Origin: Variovorax sp. DXTD-1
GTDB taxonomy: Bacteria; Pseudomonadota; Gammaproteobacteria; Burkholderiales; Burkholderiaceae_C
Length of the DNA: 64,000 nt
NCBI RefSeq assembly: GCF_003984625.1
Contig: NZ_RWKH01000001.1
Span: forward strand, 186,001 to 250,000
Direction: 5' to 3'
Shown here: positions 30,517-38,404 of the stretch, one piece after another
How the letters are laid out: each line of letters begins with the position of its first letter
Numbering within the stretch: the stretch's first letter is position 1
The notes under the pieces: generated by a model
Seen by the model: the letters and a program-made list of their open reading frames with translations, nothing else
What the model was told of the DNA's origin: nothing
Databases searched by the model: none
Made by a program: the position numbers and the translations under genes

Positions 30517-31833
30517 TCAGCGCGGCCGGGTGTCGATCACGCGGCGGGCCTTGCCGGTCTGCGTGCGTTCGATGGAATCGGGGTCGAACACGCGCACCGT
30601 CGTCGAGATGCCGACCAGCGTCTTCACGCGCTCCTGCACCCAGCCGGCGATGGCCATGCGTTCGGCTTCGCCGGTGGCGGCGTTGCGGTGGTCGAGCTCG
30701 CAATGCACCTCGACTTCGTCGAGCAGGCCTTCGCGGCGCACATGCACCTGGTAGAGGCCGGAGAGCCGTTCGTGTGCGAGCACGATCTCTTCCACCTGCG
30801 TGGGAAACACGTTGACCCCGCGGATGATCATCATGTCGTCGCTGCGCCCGACGATCTTGCCCATGCGGCGAAACGACCGCGAGGTGGGCGGCAAAAGGCG
30901 CGTGAGGTCGCGCGTGCGGTAGCGCACGATGGGCATGGCCTCCTTGCTGAGCGAGGTGAAGACCAGCTCGCCCTCTTCGCCATCGGCCTTCAGCTCGCCG
31001 GTGTCGGGATCGATGATCTCGGGGTAGAAATGGTCTTCCCAGATCACGGGGCCGTCCTTGCTCTCGACGCATTCGCTGGCCACGCCGGGACCCATCACTT
31101 CGGAGAGTCCGTAGATGTCGACCGCGTCGATGCCGGCCTTGCCTTCGATGTCGCGGCGCATGGCCTCGGTCCACGGCTCGGCACCGAAGATGCCGATCTT
31201 GAGCGAGCTGTCTCTTGCGCTCAGGCCCTGGCGCTCGAACTGCTCGATGATCACCTGCATGTAGCTGGGCGTGACCATGATGATGTCGGGCTGGAAGTCC
31301 TGGATCAGTTGCACCTGCTTTTCGGTTTGCCCACCGGACATGGGGATGACGGTGCAGCCCGCGCGCTCAGCGCCGTAGTGGGCGCCCAGGCCGCCGGTGA
31401 AGAGGCCGTAGCCGTAGGAGACATGCACCATGTCGCCCGGCCGCCCGCCCGCGGCGCGGATGGAGCGCGCCACCAGGTCGGCCCAGGTATCGACGTCATT
31501 CAGCGTGTAGCCCACCACGGTCGGCTTGCCGGTGGTGCCCGACGAGGCATGGATGCGCGCCACCTGCGCGCGCGGCACCGCAAACATGCCGAAGGGATAG
31601 TTCTCGCGCAGGTCGCTCTTTACCGTGAACGGAAATTTCGACAGGTCGGCGAGGGACTTCAGATCATCCGGATGCACGCCCTTGGCGTCGAAGGCCTTGC
31701 GGTAGTGCGGCACGTTGTCGTACGCGCGCTGCAGCGTGGCGCGCAGGCGGCTGAGCTGCAGGGCGGCAATTTCATCGCGGCTGGCGGTTTCGATGGGCTC
31801 GAGCTCGCCGGGGGCGGGGTGTCTGGCGGTCAT
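30517..31833 (-). CDS. paaK: Phenylacetate-CoA ligase PaaK
   Basis: AMP-forming ligase of 438 residues that makes phenylacetyl-CoA from phenylacetate, ATP and CoA, the first pathway step. The ATP-binding motif SSGTTGKPTVVGYT is near residue 94, YGLSEVMGPG is the adenylation motif, and RTRDLTRLL with a late basic TQTGKARRV form the C-terminal hinge and catalytic lysine region. Begins 15 bases after paaI. Length and motifs are standard. Confidence 0.95.
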   Translation of the reverse strand: MTARHPAPGELEPIETASRDEIAALQLSRLRATLQRAYDNVPHYRKAFDAKGVHPDDLKSLADLSKFPFTVKSDLRENYPFGMFAVPRAQVARIHASSGTTGKPTVVGYTLNDVDTWADLVARSIRAAGGRPGDMVHVSYGYGLFTGGLGAHYGAERAGCTVIPMSGGQTEKQVQLIQDFQPDIIMVTPSYMQVIIEQFERQGLSARDSSLKIGIFGAEPWTEAMRRDIEGKAGIDAVDIYGLSEVMGPGVASECVESKDGPVIWEDHFYPEIIDPDTGELKADGEEGELVFTSLSKEAMPIVRYRTRDLTRLLPPTSRSFRRMGKIVGRSDDMMIIRGVNVFPTQVEEIVLAHERLSGLYQVHVRREGLLDEVEVHCELDHRNAATGEAERMAIAGWVQERVKTLVGISTTVRVFDPDSIERTQTGKARRVIDTRPR

Positions 31834-31848
31834 GGTGCTTGTGTCTCC

Positions 31849-32292
31849 TCAGGCGGCAACGGCGGGGCGGCCCTTGGCGGTGTATGAACGTCCGCGAAAA
31901 ATGGCGACGCGCTCGCCGCGCTGGTTGGTGATTTCGGTGTCGTAGACGCCGGTGCGCCCAGCCTTCGAAACCTCGAAGCAGCGCGCGGTGAGCACATCGC
32001 CTTCGTGTGCCGGGGCGATGAAGTCGATCGAAAAGCCCGAGGCCACCGTGAGTTCGTTGTACGAGTTGCAGGCGAAGGCGAAGGTGGAATCGGCCAAGGT
32101 GGCCATGAAGCCGCCGTGGCAAATGGCGTGGCCGTTGAGCATGTCTTGGCGCACCTGCATCTGCAGGGTGGCCTGGCCGGGGGCGACCTCGACGATGCGC
32201 ATGCCTAGGCCCTTGCTGGCGTTGTCGTTGGCGAACATGCCGTCGCGGACGTGTTCGGCTGTCTGTTGGGGAGTGCGGGTGGTTTCGGTCAT
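31849..32292 (-). CDS. paaI: Hotdog-fold acyl-CoA thioesterase PaaI
   Basis: Cytosolic thioesterase of 147 residues that rescues CoA from dead-end thioesters of the phenylacetate pathway. The active-site stretch CHGGFMATLADSTFAFACNS contains the conserved aspartate. The C-terminus (DTEITNQRGERVAIFRGRSY) is typical. The sequence before ATG 32292 has no good Shine-Dalgarno motif; it is the edge of palindromic element copy 2, which separates paaI from paaG. Confidence 0.93.
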   Translation of the reverse strand: MTETTRTPQQTAEHVRDGMFANDNASKGLGMRIVEVAPGQATLQMQVRQDMLNGHAICHGGFMATLADSTFAFACNSYNELTVASGFSIDFIAPAHEGDVLTARCFEVSKAGRTGVYDTEITNQRGERVAIFRGRSYTAKGRPAVAA

Positions 32293-32311
32293 TTTGGTTC
32301 TTGGCGCTGTT

Positions 32312-32569
32312 GTTCAGGGCGTGTGCACAGGCCACCGGGTACTCCCCTCCGCGAATGTCCCCCGCCTTCGGCTCCTCCTTTATTTCGCTGCGCGGAGCAC
32401 CCGATGCCCTGTGCACTGGGGCACGCTGCTGGTGTGCGACCGATCAACGACCGCCGTTCATAACGCACCCGTCGATGGGGTGCCTTGCGCAGCGAAATAA
32501 AGGAGGAGCCCGAAGGGCGGGGGACATTCGCGGAGAAAGGTACCCCGTCGGCGGGCGCGCGCCCTGAAT
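32312..32569 (+). repeat. ~260-bp palindromic interspersed element, copy 2 (inside the paa operon)
   Basis: Second copy of the element seen at 16564, here 258 bp. Left end GTTCAGGGCG pairs with GCCCTGAA at the right. Both arms carry a GCCTTCGGC-type inner hairpin in place of the GGGGCTGCGCCCC of copies 1 and 4, so arm changes match each other. It lies between paaG and paaI, which are both on the minus strand, and so would be transcribed in the paa message. It accounts for most of the 312-bp gap. Confidence 0.92.
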
Positions 32570-32604
32570 GGCTCACAACGCGGCTCAATGAACAGCAAGT
32601 CATC

Positions 32605-33408
32605 TCAGCGATCCTTGAACACCGGTGCACGCTTGGCACGAAAGGCTTCCACGCCTTCGCGGTAGTCGGCGGCATTGCCCAATTCGCGCTGGATGCGTGC
32701 TTCTTCGGCGAGTGCCGCGTCCAGGTTCATGTCCTGCGCCGCAGCCATGGCTTGCCGCGTGGCGACCAGGGCGCGGGTCGGCATTGCGGCGAGTTTCGAT
32801 GCGAGTGAGGCCGTTGTGTCGGCCAGTGCCGCGTCGTCCACGCACTGCCATATCAGCCCGATGCGCGCCGCTTCCTCGGCAGGGAGCTTGTCGCCCAGCA
32901 TCGCAATGCCGAGTGCCCGCGCCGAGCCCACGAGCCGGGGCAGCAACCACGTGCCGCCCGTGTCAGGCACCAGGCCTATCTTGGTGAAGGCCTGGATGAA
33001 GCTGGCCGAGCGCGCGGCCACTACCAGGTCGCAGCACAGGGCAAGGTTCGCGCCCGCGCCGGCGGCCACGCCGTTGACGGCAGCGACCACGGGCACCGGC
33101 ATCGAACGAAGGCGCGCGACCAGCGGTGCGTAGTAGGTGGAGATGACGTGGCCCAGGTCCTTGGGAGCGGCGCCCGGCGTCGGGTCGGGTGCCACCGACG
33201 GATCGGCCAAGTCCTGCCCGGCGCAGAAGGCGCGTCCGGCGCCCGTGAGTACCACGCAGCGCACGCTGTCGCCCTTGGCTGCGAGCTCCAGTGCGGCCAT
33301 CAGCTCGGCATGCATTTCCGTCGTGAAGCTGTTGAGCGCGGCGGGGCGGTTGAGGCTCAACGTGCGGACGGCGCCGGCATCATCGGTGAGAACTAAAGGT
33401 TCTGGCAT
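32605..33408 (-). CDS. paaG: Ring-1,2-epoxyphenylacetyl-CoA isomerase PaaG
   Basis: Crotonase-family enzyme of 267 residues that turns the ring epoxide into oxepin-CoA. Oxyanion-hole segments are AGRAFCAGQDL and NGVAAGAGANLALCCDL; the aspartate of GLVPDTGGTWLLPRLVG is the isomerase residue that marks PaaG rather than a hydratase. The ATG at 33408 is preferred; ATGs at 33423 and 33450 lie upstream in frame. It is the first gene of the leftward paa cluster, 151 bases from the divergent paaY. Confidence 0.9.
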   Translation of the reverse strand: MPEPLVLTDDAGAVRTLSLNRPAALNSFTTEMHAELMAALELAAKGDSVRCVVLTGAGRAFCAGQDLADPSVAPDPTPGAAPKDLGHVISTYYAPLVARLRSMPVPVVAAVNGVAAGAGANLALCCDLVVAARSASFIQAFTKIGLVPDTGGTWLLPRLVGSARALGIAMLGDKLPAEEAARIGLIWQCVDDAALADTTASLASKLAAMPTRALVATRQAMAAAQDMNLDAALAEEARIQRELGNAADYREGVEAFRAKRAPVFKDR

Positions 33409-33456
33409 GGGCTTGTCTCTCATCCTTGTTTTGGCGGAATCGGCATGCAAACACTA

Positions 33457-33485
33457 TTGACCGACCGGACGGTAGATTTTAGGAT
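33457..33485 (+). promoter_or_regulatory. Candidate sigma-70 promoter for paaY
   Basis: TTGACC (33457-33462), a 17-base spacer and TAGGAT (33480-33485) make a good match to the consensus, 75 bases before the paaY start. The spacer and the -35 are overlapped by the dyad at 33460-33473. Predicted from sequence only. Confidence 0.45.
33460..33473. promoter_or_regulatory. Candidate TetR-type operator between paaG and paaY
   Basis: The 14-base dyad ACCGACCGGACGGT is symmetric at 12 of 14 positions (ACCGnCCGGnCGGT). It covers the -35 and spacer of the predicted paaY promoter and lies 52 bases from the paaG start, a position suited to a repressor acting on both genes. A half-site ACCGACCG recurs at 33551-33558, between the paaY ribosome binding site and its ATG. 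The TetR gene at 34227 is the obvious candidate to bind here. Confidence 0.45.
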
Positions 33486-33559
33486 CGACCTTGAATCCGG
33501 CACAAGCGGGGTTGATTCAGGGCAAACCCTGAGCCACTTGGAAAAAGGAGACCGACCGA

Positions 33560-34162
33560 ATGCCCAGCTATTCCATCGACGGCGTCATACCCGTCGTCGA
33601 CCCCACGGCCTATGTGCATCCCAGCGCCGTGTTGATCGGCGACGTGATCGTGGGCGCCAACTGCTATGTGGGCCCGTGCGCCAGCCTGCGCGGCGACTTC
33701 GGGCGCATCGTGCTGGAGGAGGGCTCCAACGTGCAGGACCATTGCTGCATCCATGGCTTTCCGGACCAGGACACGGTGGTCGAGGTCAACGGCCACATCG
33801 GCCACGGCGCGATCCTCCACAGCTGCATCGTGCGGCGCGACGCGCTGGTGGGCATGAACGCGGTGGTGATGGACGAGGCCGAGATCGGCGAGCAGGCGAT
33901 CGTGGCGGCCTGCGCCTTTGTGCCCGCGGGCATGAAGGTGCCCGCGCGGTCGCTGGTGGCCGGCATTCCCGCCAAGGTGAAGAAGATGCTGAGCGAGGAG
34001 GAAATTGCCTGGAAGCTCGAGGGCACGCAGACCTACCAGGCGCTGACGGTTCGCAGCCTGGCCAGCCTGCACGAGGTGGCGCCGCTGCGGCAGATGGAGC
34101 CCGATCGGCCGCGCCTGCCTGCCACTGACGTGCGTTCGCTGATTGCGACCCGGCGCGGCTAG
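33560..34162 (+). CDS. paaY: Gamma-carbonic-anhydrase-fold protein PaaY
   Basis: Left-handed beta-helix (hexapeptide-repeat) protein of 200 residues, similar in length to E. coli PaaY. Candidate metal histidines are in QDHCCIHG and HIGHGAILH. PaaY is reported as a thioesterase acting with PaaI in phenylacetate breakdown, while related proteins are carbonic anhydrases. It is divergent from paaG and followed by the TetR gene after 64 bases. AAGGAG lies 9 bases before the ATG. Confidence 0.9.
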   Translation: MPSYSIDGVIPVVDPTAYVHPSAVLIGDVIVGANCYVGPCASLRGDFGRIVLEEGSNVQDHCCIHGFPDQDTVVEVNGHIGHGAILHSCIVRRDALVGMNAVVMDEAEIGEQAIVAACAFVPAGMKVPARSLVAGIPAKVKKMLSEEEIAWKLEGTQTYQALTVRSLASLHEVAPLRQMEPDRPRLPATDVRSLIATRRG

Positions 34163-34182
34163 CCGGCGCGCTTCATGCAAGA

Positions 34183-34199
34183 TTGCGGGTTGCCCGCAA
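34183..34199. promoter_or_regulatory. Short dyad between paaY and the TetR gene
   Basis: Perfect TTGCGGG-TTG-CCCGCAA, 7-bp arms with a 3-base loop, 28 bases before the TetR start. It has no following T-run, so it may be a weak paaY 3' hairpin or an operator. Role undecided. Confidence 0.3.
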
Positions 34200-34226
34200 C
34201 TCCAATCAAGGAAGAAAGAAGACCCG

Positions 34227-34871
34227 ATGCCGCGTGGAAGATCCGCCACCTACGACGACCAGCGCGAGTTCATCCTCGCGCAGGCCGCCCAACTGTTCGC
34301 GCGCCGCGGCTATCCCGCCACCTCGATGAACCAGGTGGCCGAAGCCTGCAACCTCTCCAAGGCCACGCTCTACCACTACTACAAGGACAAGAGCAGCCTG
34401 CTGATCAGCATCGCCGAGACGCACGTCTCGAAGCTCGCGGCGCTGGTGGCCGAGGAAGAGGCGTCGACGCACACCGATGAAGAGCGGCTGCGCCGCTTCA
34501 TCTACCGCATCGTCGAGGAATACGCCGGCGCGCAGGACGCGCACCGCGTGCTGACCGACGACGTGCGCTTTCTCGAAGAGGAAGACCGCGAGCGCGTGCT
34601 CGACAAGGAGCGCGAGGTGGTCGCGGGGTTTGCGCGCGCCGTCTCGGCGCTCAGGCCCGGCGCGCCGAGCGACGACCTCGCCAAGCCGCTGACCATGCTG
34701 CTGTTCGGCATGATCAACTGGATGTTCACCTGGATGAAGCCGGGCGGAAAGCTCGACCATGCGGCGATTGCGCCGATCGTGGCCGATCTGTTCCTGGGCG
34801 GCATTGGCGCGGTGAAGTCGCCGGACCAGTCAGCGATGGCCGCGCAGGCCGATCAGGCCGTCGCCAGGTAG
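34227..34871 (+). CDS. TetR-family regulator, probable PaaR
   Basis: Repressor-type protein of 214 residues. The N-terminal helix-turn-helix (NQVAEACNLSKATLYHYYKDKSS, about residues 34-56) is TetR-like and the rest is a helical ligand-binding domain with a TetR_C-like FLEEEDRERVLDKER stretch. Betaproteobacterial phenylacetate genes are commonly controlled by a TetR repressor (PaaR) released by phenylacetyl-CoA; its place after paaY fits that role. The 3' end overlaps the convergent SDR gene by 19 bases. Regulator role inferred from position. Confidence 0.88.
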   Translation: MPRGRSATYDDQREFILAQAAQLFARRGYPATSMNQVAEACNLSKATLYHYYKDKSSLLISIAETHVSKLAALVAEEEASTHTDEERLRRFIYRIVEEYAGAQDAHRVLTDDVRFLEEEDRERVLDKEREVVAGFARAVSALRPGAPSDDLAKPLTMLLFGMINWMFTWMKPGGKLDHAAIAPIVADLFLGGIGAVKSPDQSAMAAQADQAVAR

Positions 34872-35656
34872 CGCGCGGCCGGCTTGCTGGTCTGCGAAGC
34901 GCCGAACAGCTTGGCGCTCGCATCGGTAAAGCCGGTGAGCAGGGCGGCGTCGTTCACCGACGGCAGCGTGATCGCTTCGCCCAGGTCGAGGCCGGCCAGC
35001 GCGGCGTCCACGCAATCTTCGGCCTGCATGACCGTGCCCTCGGCCAGCGCTGACACCGGCACGCCCGAAAGCTCCCAGATGTCGGTGGCCGTAGCGGCCG
35101 GGAGCACCAATTGCACCTTCACGCCGGTGCCCGCCACCTCTTCCTGCAGACCGCGCGTGAACGCGACCACGAAGGCCTTGGTGCCGCTGTAGATGCTGCT
35201 GATCGGCAGCGTGTAGAAGCCGAGCACCGAGCCGATGTTCACCAGCGTGCCCCGGTTGCGCGCCTTGAAGGCGGTCAGTGCGGCATGGCTCAGGTGAGCG
35301 AGGGCGTTGATGTTCACGTCAAGCATGCTCTGCAGCTGCGCGCTCGTGGTCAGCGCGACGGGTGCGAGCGTGGAGAGGCCGGCATTGTTGATCAGCAGCG
35401 TGACCGACGGGTCGGTGGCCACGGCCTTGGACACGCGCTCGAGGTCGCCGGCGGCGGCAAGGTCGGCCGCGAGCGTTTGCACCTTGACGCCATATTTGGC
35501 GCGCAGGCCCGCTGCGACTTCTTCCAGCAGGTCGGCACGGCGCGCCACCAGCAGCAGGTCGTGGCCGCGGCGGGCCAGGCGGTCTGCGTAGATCTTGCCG
35601 AGGCCGGCCGAGGCGCCGGTGACGACGGCGGTGCCGAGGGTTGCTTGTTCGCTCAT
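34853..35656 (-). CDS. SDR-family oxidoreductase, divergent from a TetR gene
   Basis: A 267-residue short-chain dehydrogenase: cofactor motif TGASAGLG near residue 15, INNAGLS near 92, NIGS serine and YSGTK catalytic pair. The C-terminal third (DCVDAALAGLDLGEAITLPS) resembles the DltE/YqjQ-type SDR group. The ATG at 35656 is chosen; the in-frame ATG at 35671 is less likely. It is divergent from the TetR gene at 35801 across two tandem operators, the standard arrangement for an SDR controlled by that repressor. Substrate unknown. Confidence 0.88.
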   Translation of the reverse strand: MSEQATLGTAVVTGASAGLGKIYADRLARRGHDLLLVARRADLLEEVAAGLRAKYGVKVQTLAADLAAAGDLERVSKAVATDPSVTLLINNAGLSTLAPVALTTSAQLQSMLDVNINALAHLSHAALTAFKARNRGTLVNIGSVLGFYTLPISSIYSGTKAFVVAFTRGLQEEVAGTGVKVQLVLPAATATDIWELSGVPVSALAEGTVMQAEDCVDAALAGLDLGEAITLPSVNDAALLTGFTDASAKLFGASQTSKPAARYLATA

Positions 35657-35701
35657 TTCGAATCCGTTCAAAAGCTAGGTTGGAAAGGGTTGCCTTGCTG
35701 C

Positions 35702-35723
35702 AAGCATGATGACCATCATGTTT
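35702..35723. promoter_or_regulatory. Operator 1 of a tandem pair (TetR/SDR intergenic)
   Basis: AAGCATGAT-N4-ATCATGTTT, symmetric at 8 of 9 arm positions. It overlaps the predicted -35 of the TetR promoter by two bases. Its centre is 31 bases from that of the second copy, close to three turns of DNA, so two dimers could bind on one face. Confidence 0.6.
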
Positions 35724-35750
35724 GAAGTGTCGAAGCATGATGGTTATCAT
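35722..35750 (+). promoter_or_regulatory. Candidate promoter of the TetR gene at 35801
   Basis: TTGAAG (35722-35727), 17 bases, TATCAT (35745-35750). The -10 lies inside operator 2 and the -35 touches operator 1, so the regulator would repress its own gene. Prediction from sequence only. Confidence 0.4.
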
Positions 35751-35754
35751 GCTT
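35733..35754. promoter_or_regulatory. Operator 2 of a tandem pair (TetR/SDR intergenic)
   Basis: AAGCATGAT-N4-ATCATGCTT, a perfect 9-bp-arm dyad and the better of the two copies. It covers the predicted -10 of the TetR gene. Two near-identical dyads between divergent genes are strong evidence for an operator. Confidence 0.65.
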
Positions 35755-35800
35755 AACGTCAAGCCATGCCTTGAAGTACCCGGGAACAGAAAGAGGTCAC

Positions 35801-36397
35801 ATGCGATACCCCGCAGCGGAAACCGCCGAAAAGCACCAGAAGATCCTTGCCGAGGCCTCGCGCCTCTTCAAGGAGCGCGGCTTCGACGGCGTGAGCGTGA
35901 GCGAGATCATGAAAGCCACCGGGCTCACGCACGGGCCGTTCTACAACCACTTCGACTCGAAGGAGGCGCTGATGGCGGAGTGCATCGTCCACGCTGGGGA
36001 TGCCGCGCTCGCCGACCTCGATGCGGCGGGAAAAACGCCCGAAGGCATGCGCGCCTATGTGCGGAGCTACCTGAGCCCTGAGCACCGCGACAGCCGCGCC
36101 TGCGGTTGCCTTGTGGCGGCCTTTGCCGCGCATGCGGGCCAGCCGGGGAGCGAGAAAGCCATTGGTGCGCCGCTGACGGCCTACTTCAAGGTGCTGATCG
36201 ACCGGTTCGCCAGCAAGTTTCCGTGGCGGTCGAAGAAGAACGCCCGCGGCGACGCGATTCGCATCCTGGCGTCGATGTACGGCGGCGTGGTGCTGGCCCG
36301 CGCCATGGACGACGAGGCTTTGTCCGAGGAAATTTTGCGCGAGGTGCTCGCCGGCCTGCCGGCCCCCGCCAGGGCCGGAGCTAAAGAATCCGATTGA
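35801..36397 (+). CDS. TetR-family regulator controlling the divergent SDR gene
   Basis: Repressor-type protein of 198 residues with helix-turn-helix VSVSEIMKATGLTHGPFYNHFDSKEAL (given in part; about residues 31-57) and a helical C-terminal domain (ACGCLVAAFAAHAGQ). Its style is that of repressors such as AcuR/NemR that sense reactive compounds, but the ligand is unknown. The ATG at 35801 is preceded by AGAGG and preferred to 35771. Two operators lie upstream. Its 3' end overlaps the VWA-protein gene by 17 bases on the other strand. Confidence 0.88.
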   Translation: MRYPAAETAEKHQKILAEASRLFKERGFDGVSVSEIMKATGLTHGPFYNHFDSKEALMAECIVHAGDAALADLDAAGKTPEGMRAYVRSYLSPEHRDSRACGCLVAAFAAHAGQPGSEKAIGAPLTAYFKVLIDRFASKFPWRSKKNARGDAIRILASMYGGVVLARAMDDEALSEEILREVLAGLPAPARAGAKESD

Positions 36398-37418
36398 ACC
36401 AGAGCAGCGAGAGACCCGCCGACAGCAGCGTGAGAATGGCCGCGCCCAATGCAAAGAGCGCCGAGACCTCGGTTTCCTTCTTCTCGACCGTGAGCTTGGA
36501 GCTCAGTGTTTCATAGACCTTCTTCAGGTCGTTCGCGGTGCCCGCATAGAAGTACTCGGCATTGGTCCTGTTGGCCACGGCCTTGAGTGTTTCCTCGTCG
36601 AGCCGCACGCGCATCGACCAGCCTTCGAAGCCGATGGTTTCGCCGTCGACCGTGCCCACGCCCACCGTGTAGATGCGCACGCCGCGGTCTGCGGCGGCCT
36701 TGGCGGCATCGAGCGGATCGACACCCGTGGTGCGCTGGCCATCCGTCAGCATGATGATCGCAGCCGAGGTGTAGGAGCCCGGCGCCACCGGCGTGAACTC
36801 CTTGGCCTGCTTCTCCGTCTGGTCGATGGGCGTGCCGCGCTGGCGGCTGGGCGCGCTGAACTGCGAAACGTCGATGCCCGCGTCGGGGAACAAGGTGGCG
36901 AGCGACACCACGATCGCGTTGCCCGTGGCAGTGGCGCGCTGCAGCTGGAAGCTGTCGATGGCGGTGACCAGGTCGTCATGGTTGGTGGTGGGCAACTGGG
37001 CCACCTGCGCGCTGCCCGCGAACGCCACGATGCCCACCTTCACGTGGCGCGGCAGGTCCTTGATGAAAGTCTTGGCCGCTTCCTGCGCGGCGACGAGGCG
37101 GTTGGGCAGCACGTCGGCCGCGCGCATGCTTCCGGACACGTCCATTGCGAGGATGATGGTCTGCTGGTTCGAAGGCAGCAGCACCACAGCCATCGGCCGC
37201 GCGGCCGCCACCAGCATAGCGGCCATGGCGAGCAGGAACAGCAAGGGCGGAATGTGCCGCCGCACGCTTTGGCCGGCGCCCATCGCCTCGCGGACGATCG
37301 AGAGGCTGGCGTAGCGCACCGCCAGCTTCTTCTTGCGGCGGATCAGCCAGATGTAGAGCAACACCAGCAGCGGCAAGGCTGCCAGAAGCCAGAGGAACTG
37401 AGGCCAGAGAAAAGTCAT
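36381..37418 (-). CDS. VWA-domain membrane protein, BatA-like
   Basis: A 345-residue protein with two N-terminal membrane segments (about 5-25 and 57-73), a von Willebrand A domain facing the periplasm, and a C-terminal segment near 320-340. The metal-ion site is MDVSGSM (Asp93, Ser95, Ser97) with a later TDG at ITLMTDG-like MLTDGQR. MoxR-DUF58-VWA systems are thought to assemble or stabilise periplasmic and metal-containing protein complexes. Start ATG overlaps the DUF58 stop as ATGA; it is last in its operon. Confidence 0.88.
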   Translation of the reverse strand: MTFLWPQFLWLLAALPLLVLLYIWLIRRKKKLAVRYASLSIVREAMGAGQSVRRHIPPLLFLLAMAAMLVAAARPMAVVLLPSNQQTIILAMDVSGSMRAADVLPNRLVAAQEAAKTFIKDLPRHVKVGIVAFAGSAQVAQLPTTNHDDLVTAIDSFQLQRATATGNAIVVSLATLFPDAGIDVSQFSAPSRQRGTPIDQTEKQAKEFTPVAPGSYTSAAIIMLTDGQRTTGVDPLDAAKAAADRGVRIYTVGVGTVDGETIGFEGWSMRVRLDEETLKAVANRTNAEYFYAGTANDLKKVYETLSSKLTVEKKETEVSALFALGAAILTLLSAGLSLLWFNRIL

Positions 37419-38404
37419 GCTGCCACCGCTTTCATGCTGCCCGAGCCGATGCGCGTGCGGCGCTTGCGCATGTCGGCAAAACGAACGATGGCTTCCACCA
37501 GGTCGTCGCTGGTTGAAAGCTCGAGTGCATCGACCCCGGCCTTTGCGAGCGAGGCACGCAGCGCGGCTTCGCGCTCGGCCGCCAGGCGGGCGAAGCGCTT
37601 GCGAAAGCCGGCATCGTGGGTGTCGACCCAGAGCTGCTCGTCGGTTTCCGCGTCGCGCAGCGGCACCAGGCCGAGGTCGGGCAGTTCGAGTTCGAGTGGG
37701 TCGAACAGGCGCACCGCAATGACTTCATGCCGCTGCACCAGCTGGCCGAGCGGGCGTTCCCAGCCGGGCTCGCTCAGAAAGTCGGACACCACGAACACCG
37801 TGGAGCGGCGCGGCATCAGCGTAGCGGCCGACTTCAGCAGGTCGGCCAGGCGCGTCATGCCTTTTTGCGTGGGCGCCTTTTCGACCTTGTCGGCGCGGCG
37901 CTCCATGGCGTGCAGCAGGTGAAGCACGTGCCGGCGGCCGCTGCGCGGAGGAATCACCGCTTCGAGGTCGCTACCGTAGACCAGCGCGCCGACCCGGTTG
38001 CCGTGTCGCGTGAGCAGGCGCGCGAGCACGCCGACAAAGCCGGCCGAGATCTCGCGCTTGGCTCGGCGGCCCGAACCGAAGTCGACCGAGCGGCTCAGGT
38101 CGAGCACGAACCACGCGGACATTTCGCGGTCCTCGGTGAACACACGCACGTGCGGCACCTGCAGCCGGGCGGTGACGTTCCAGTCGATGTGGCGCACGTC
38201 GTCATGGTGCTGGTATTCGCGCAGGTCGGCCAGGTCGAGGCCGGTGCCGCGCATCAGCGTGCGGTAGTCGCCCTGCAGCAAGCCGTCGAGGCGGCGGATG
38301 ACGGTCCATTCGAGCCGCCGCAGCGCGCGCTCGGCACCCCCGGCTTCAGCGATGAGCCGTTCGTCGTTCGCGGCCGCGGGGGCCTTACGCCACCAGCTTT
38401 TCAT
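37415..38404 (-). CDS. DUF58-domain protein of the MoxR system
   Basis: A cytosolic protein of 329 residues with the DUF58 core YQHHDDVRHIDWNVTAR and a following FTEDREMSAWFVLDLSRS strand. In MoxR-linked operons it sits between the ATPase and VWA proteins and is believed to be their adaptor. The ATG at 38404 overlaps the MoxR 3' end by 20 bases; a TTG at 38410 is an alternative. Function in this organism is inferred only from context. Confidence 0.88.
   Translation of the reverse strand: MKSWWRKAPAAANDERLIAEAGGAERALRRLEWTVIRRLDGLLQGDYRTLMRGTGLDLADLREYQHHDDVRHIDWNVTARLQVPHVRVFTEDREMSAWFVLDLSRSVDFGSGRRAKREISAGFVGVLARLLTRHGNRVGALVYGSDLEAVIPPRSGRRHVLHLLHAMERRADKVEKAPTQKGMTRLADLLKSAATLMPRRSTVFVVSDFLSEPGWERPLGQLVQRHEVIAVRLFDPLELELPDLGLVPLRDAETDEQLWVDTHDAGFRKRFARLAAEREAALRASLAKAGVDALELSTSDDLVEAIVRFADMRKRRTRIGSGSMKAVAA

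Noticed and set aside
35403..35416. ACCGACGGGTCGGT dyad resembling the paa operator
   Set aside because: It lies inside the coding region of the SDR at 34853, far from any start, and so is probably chance.
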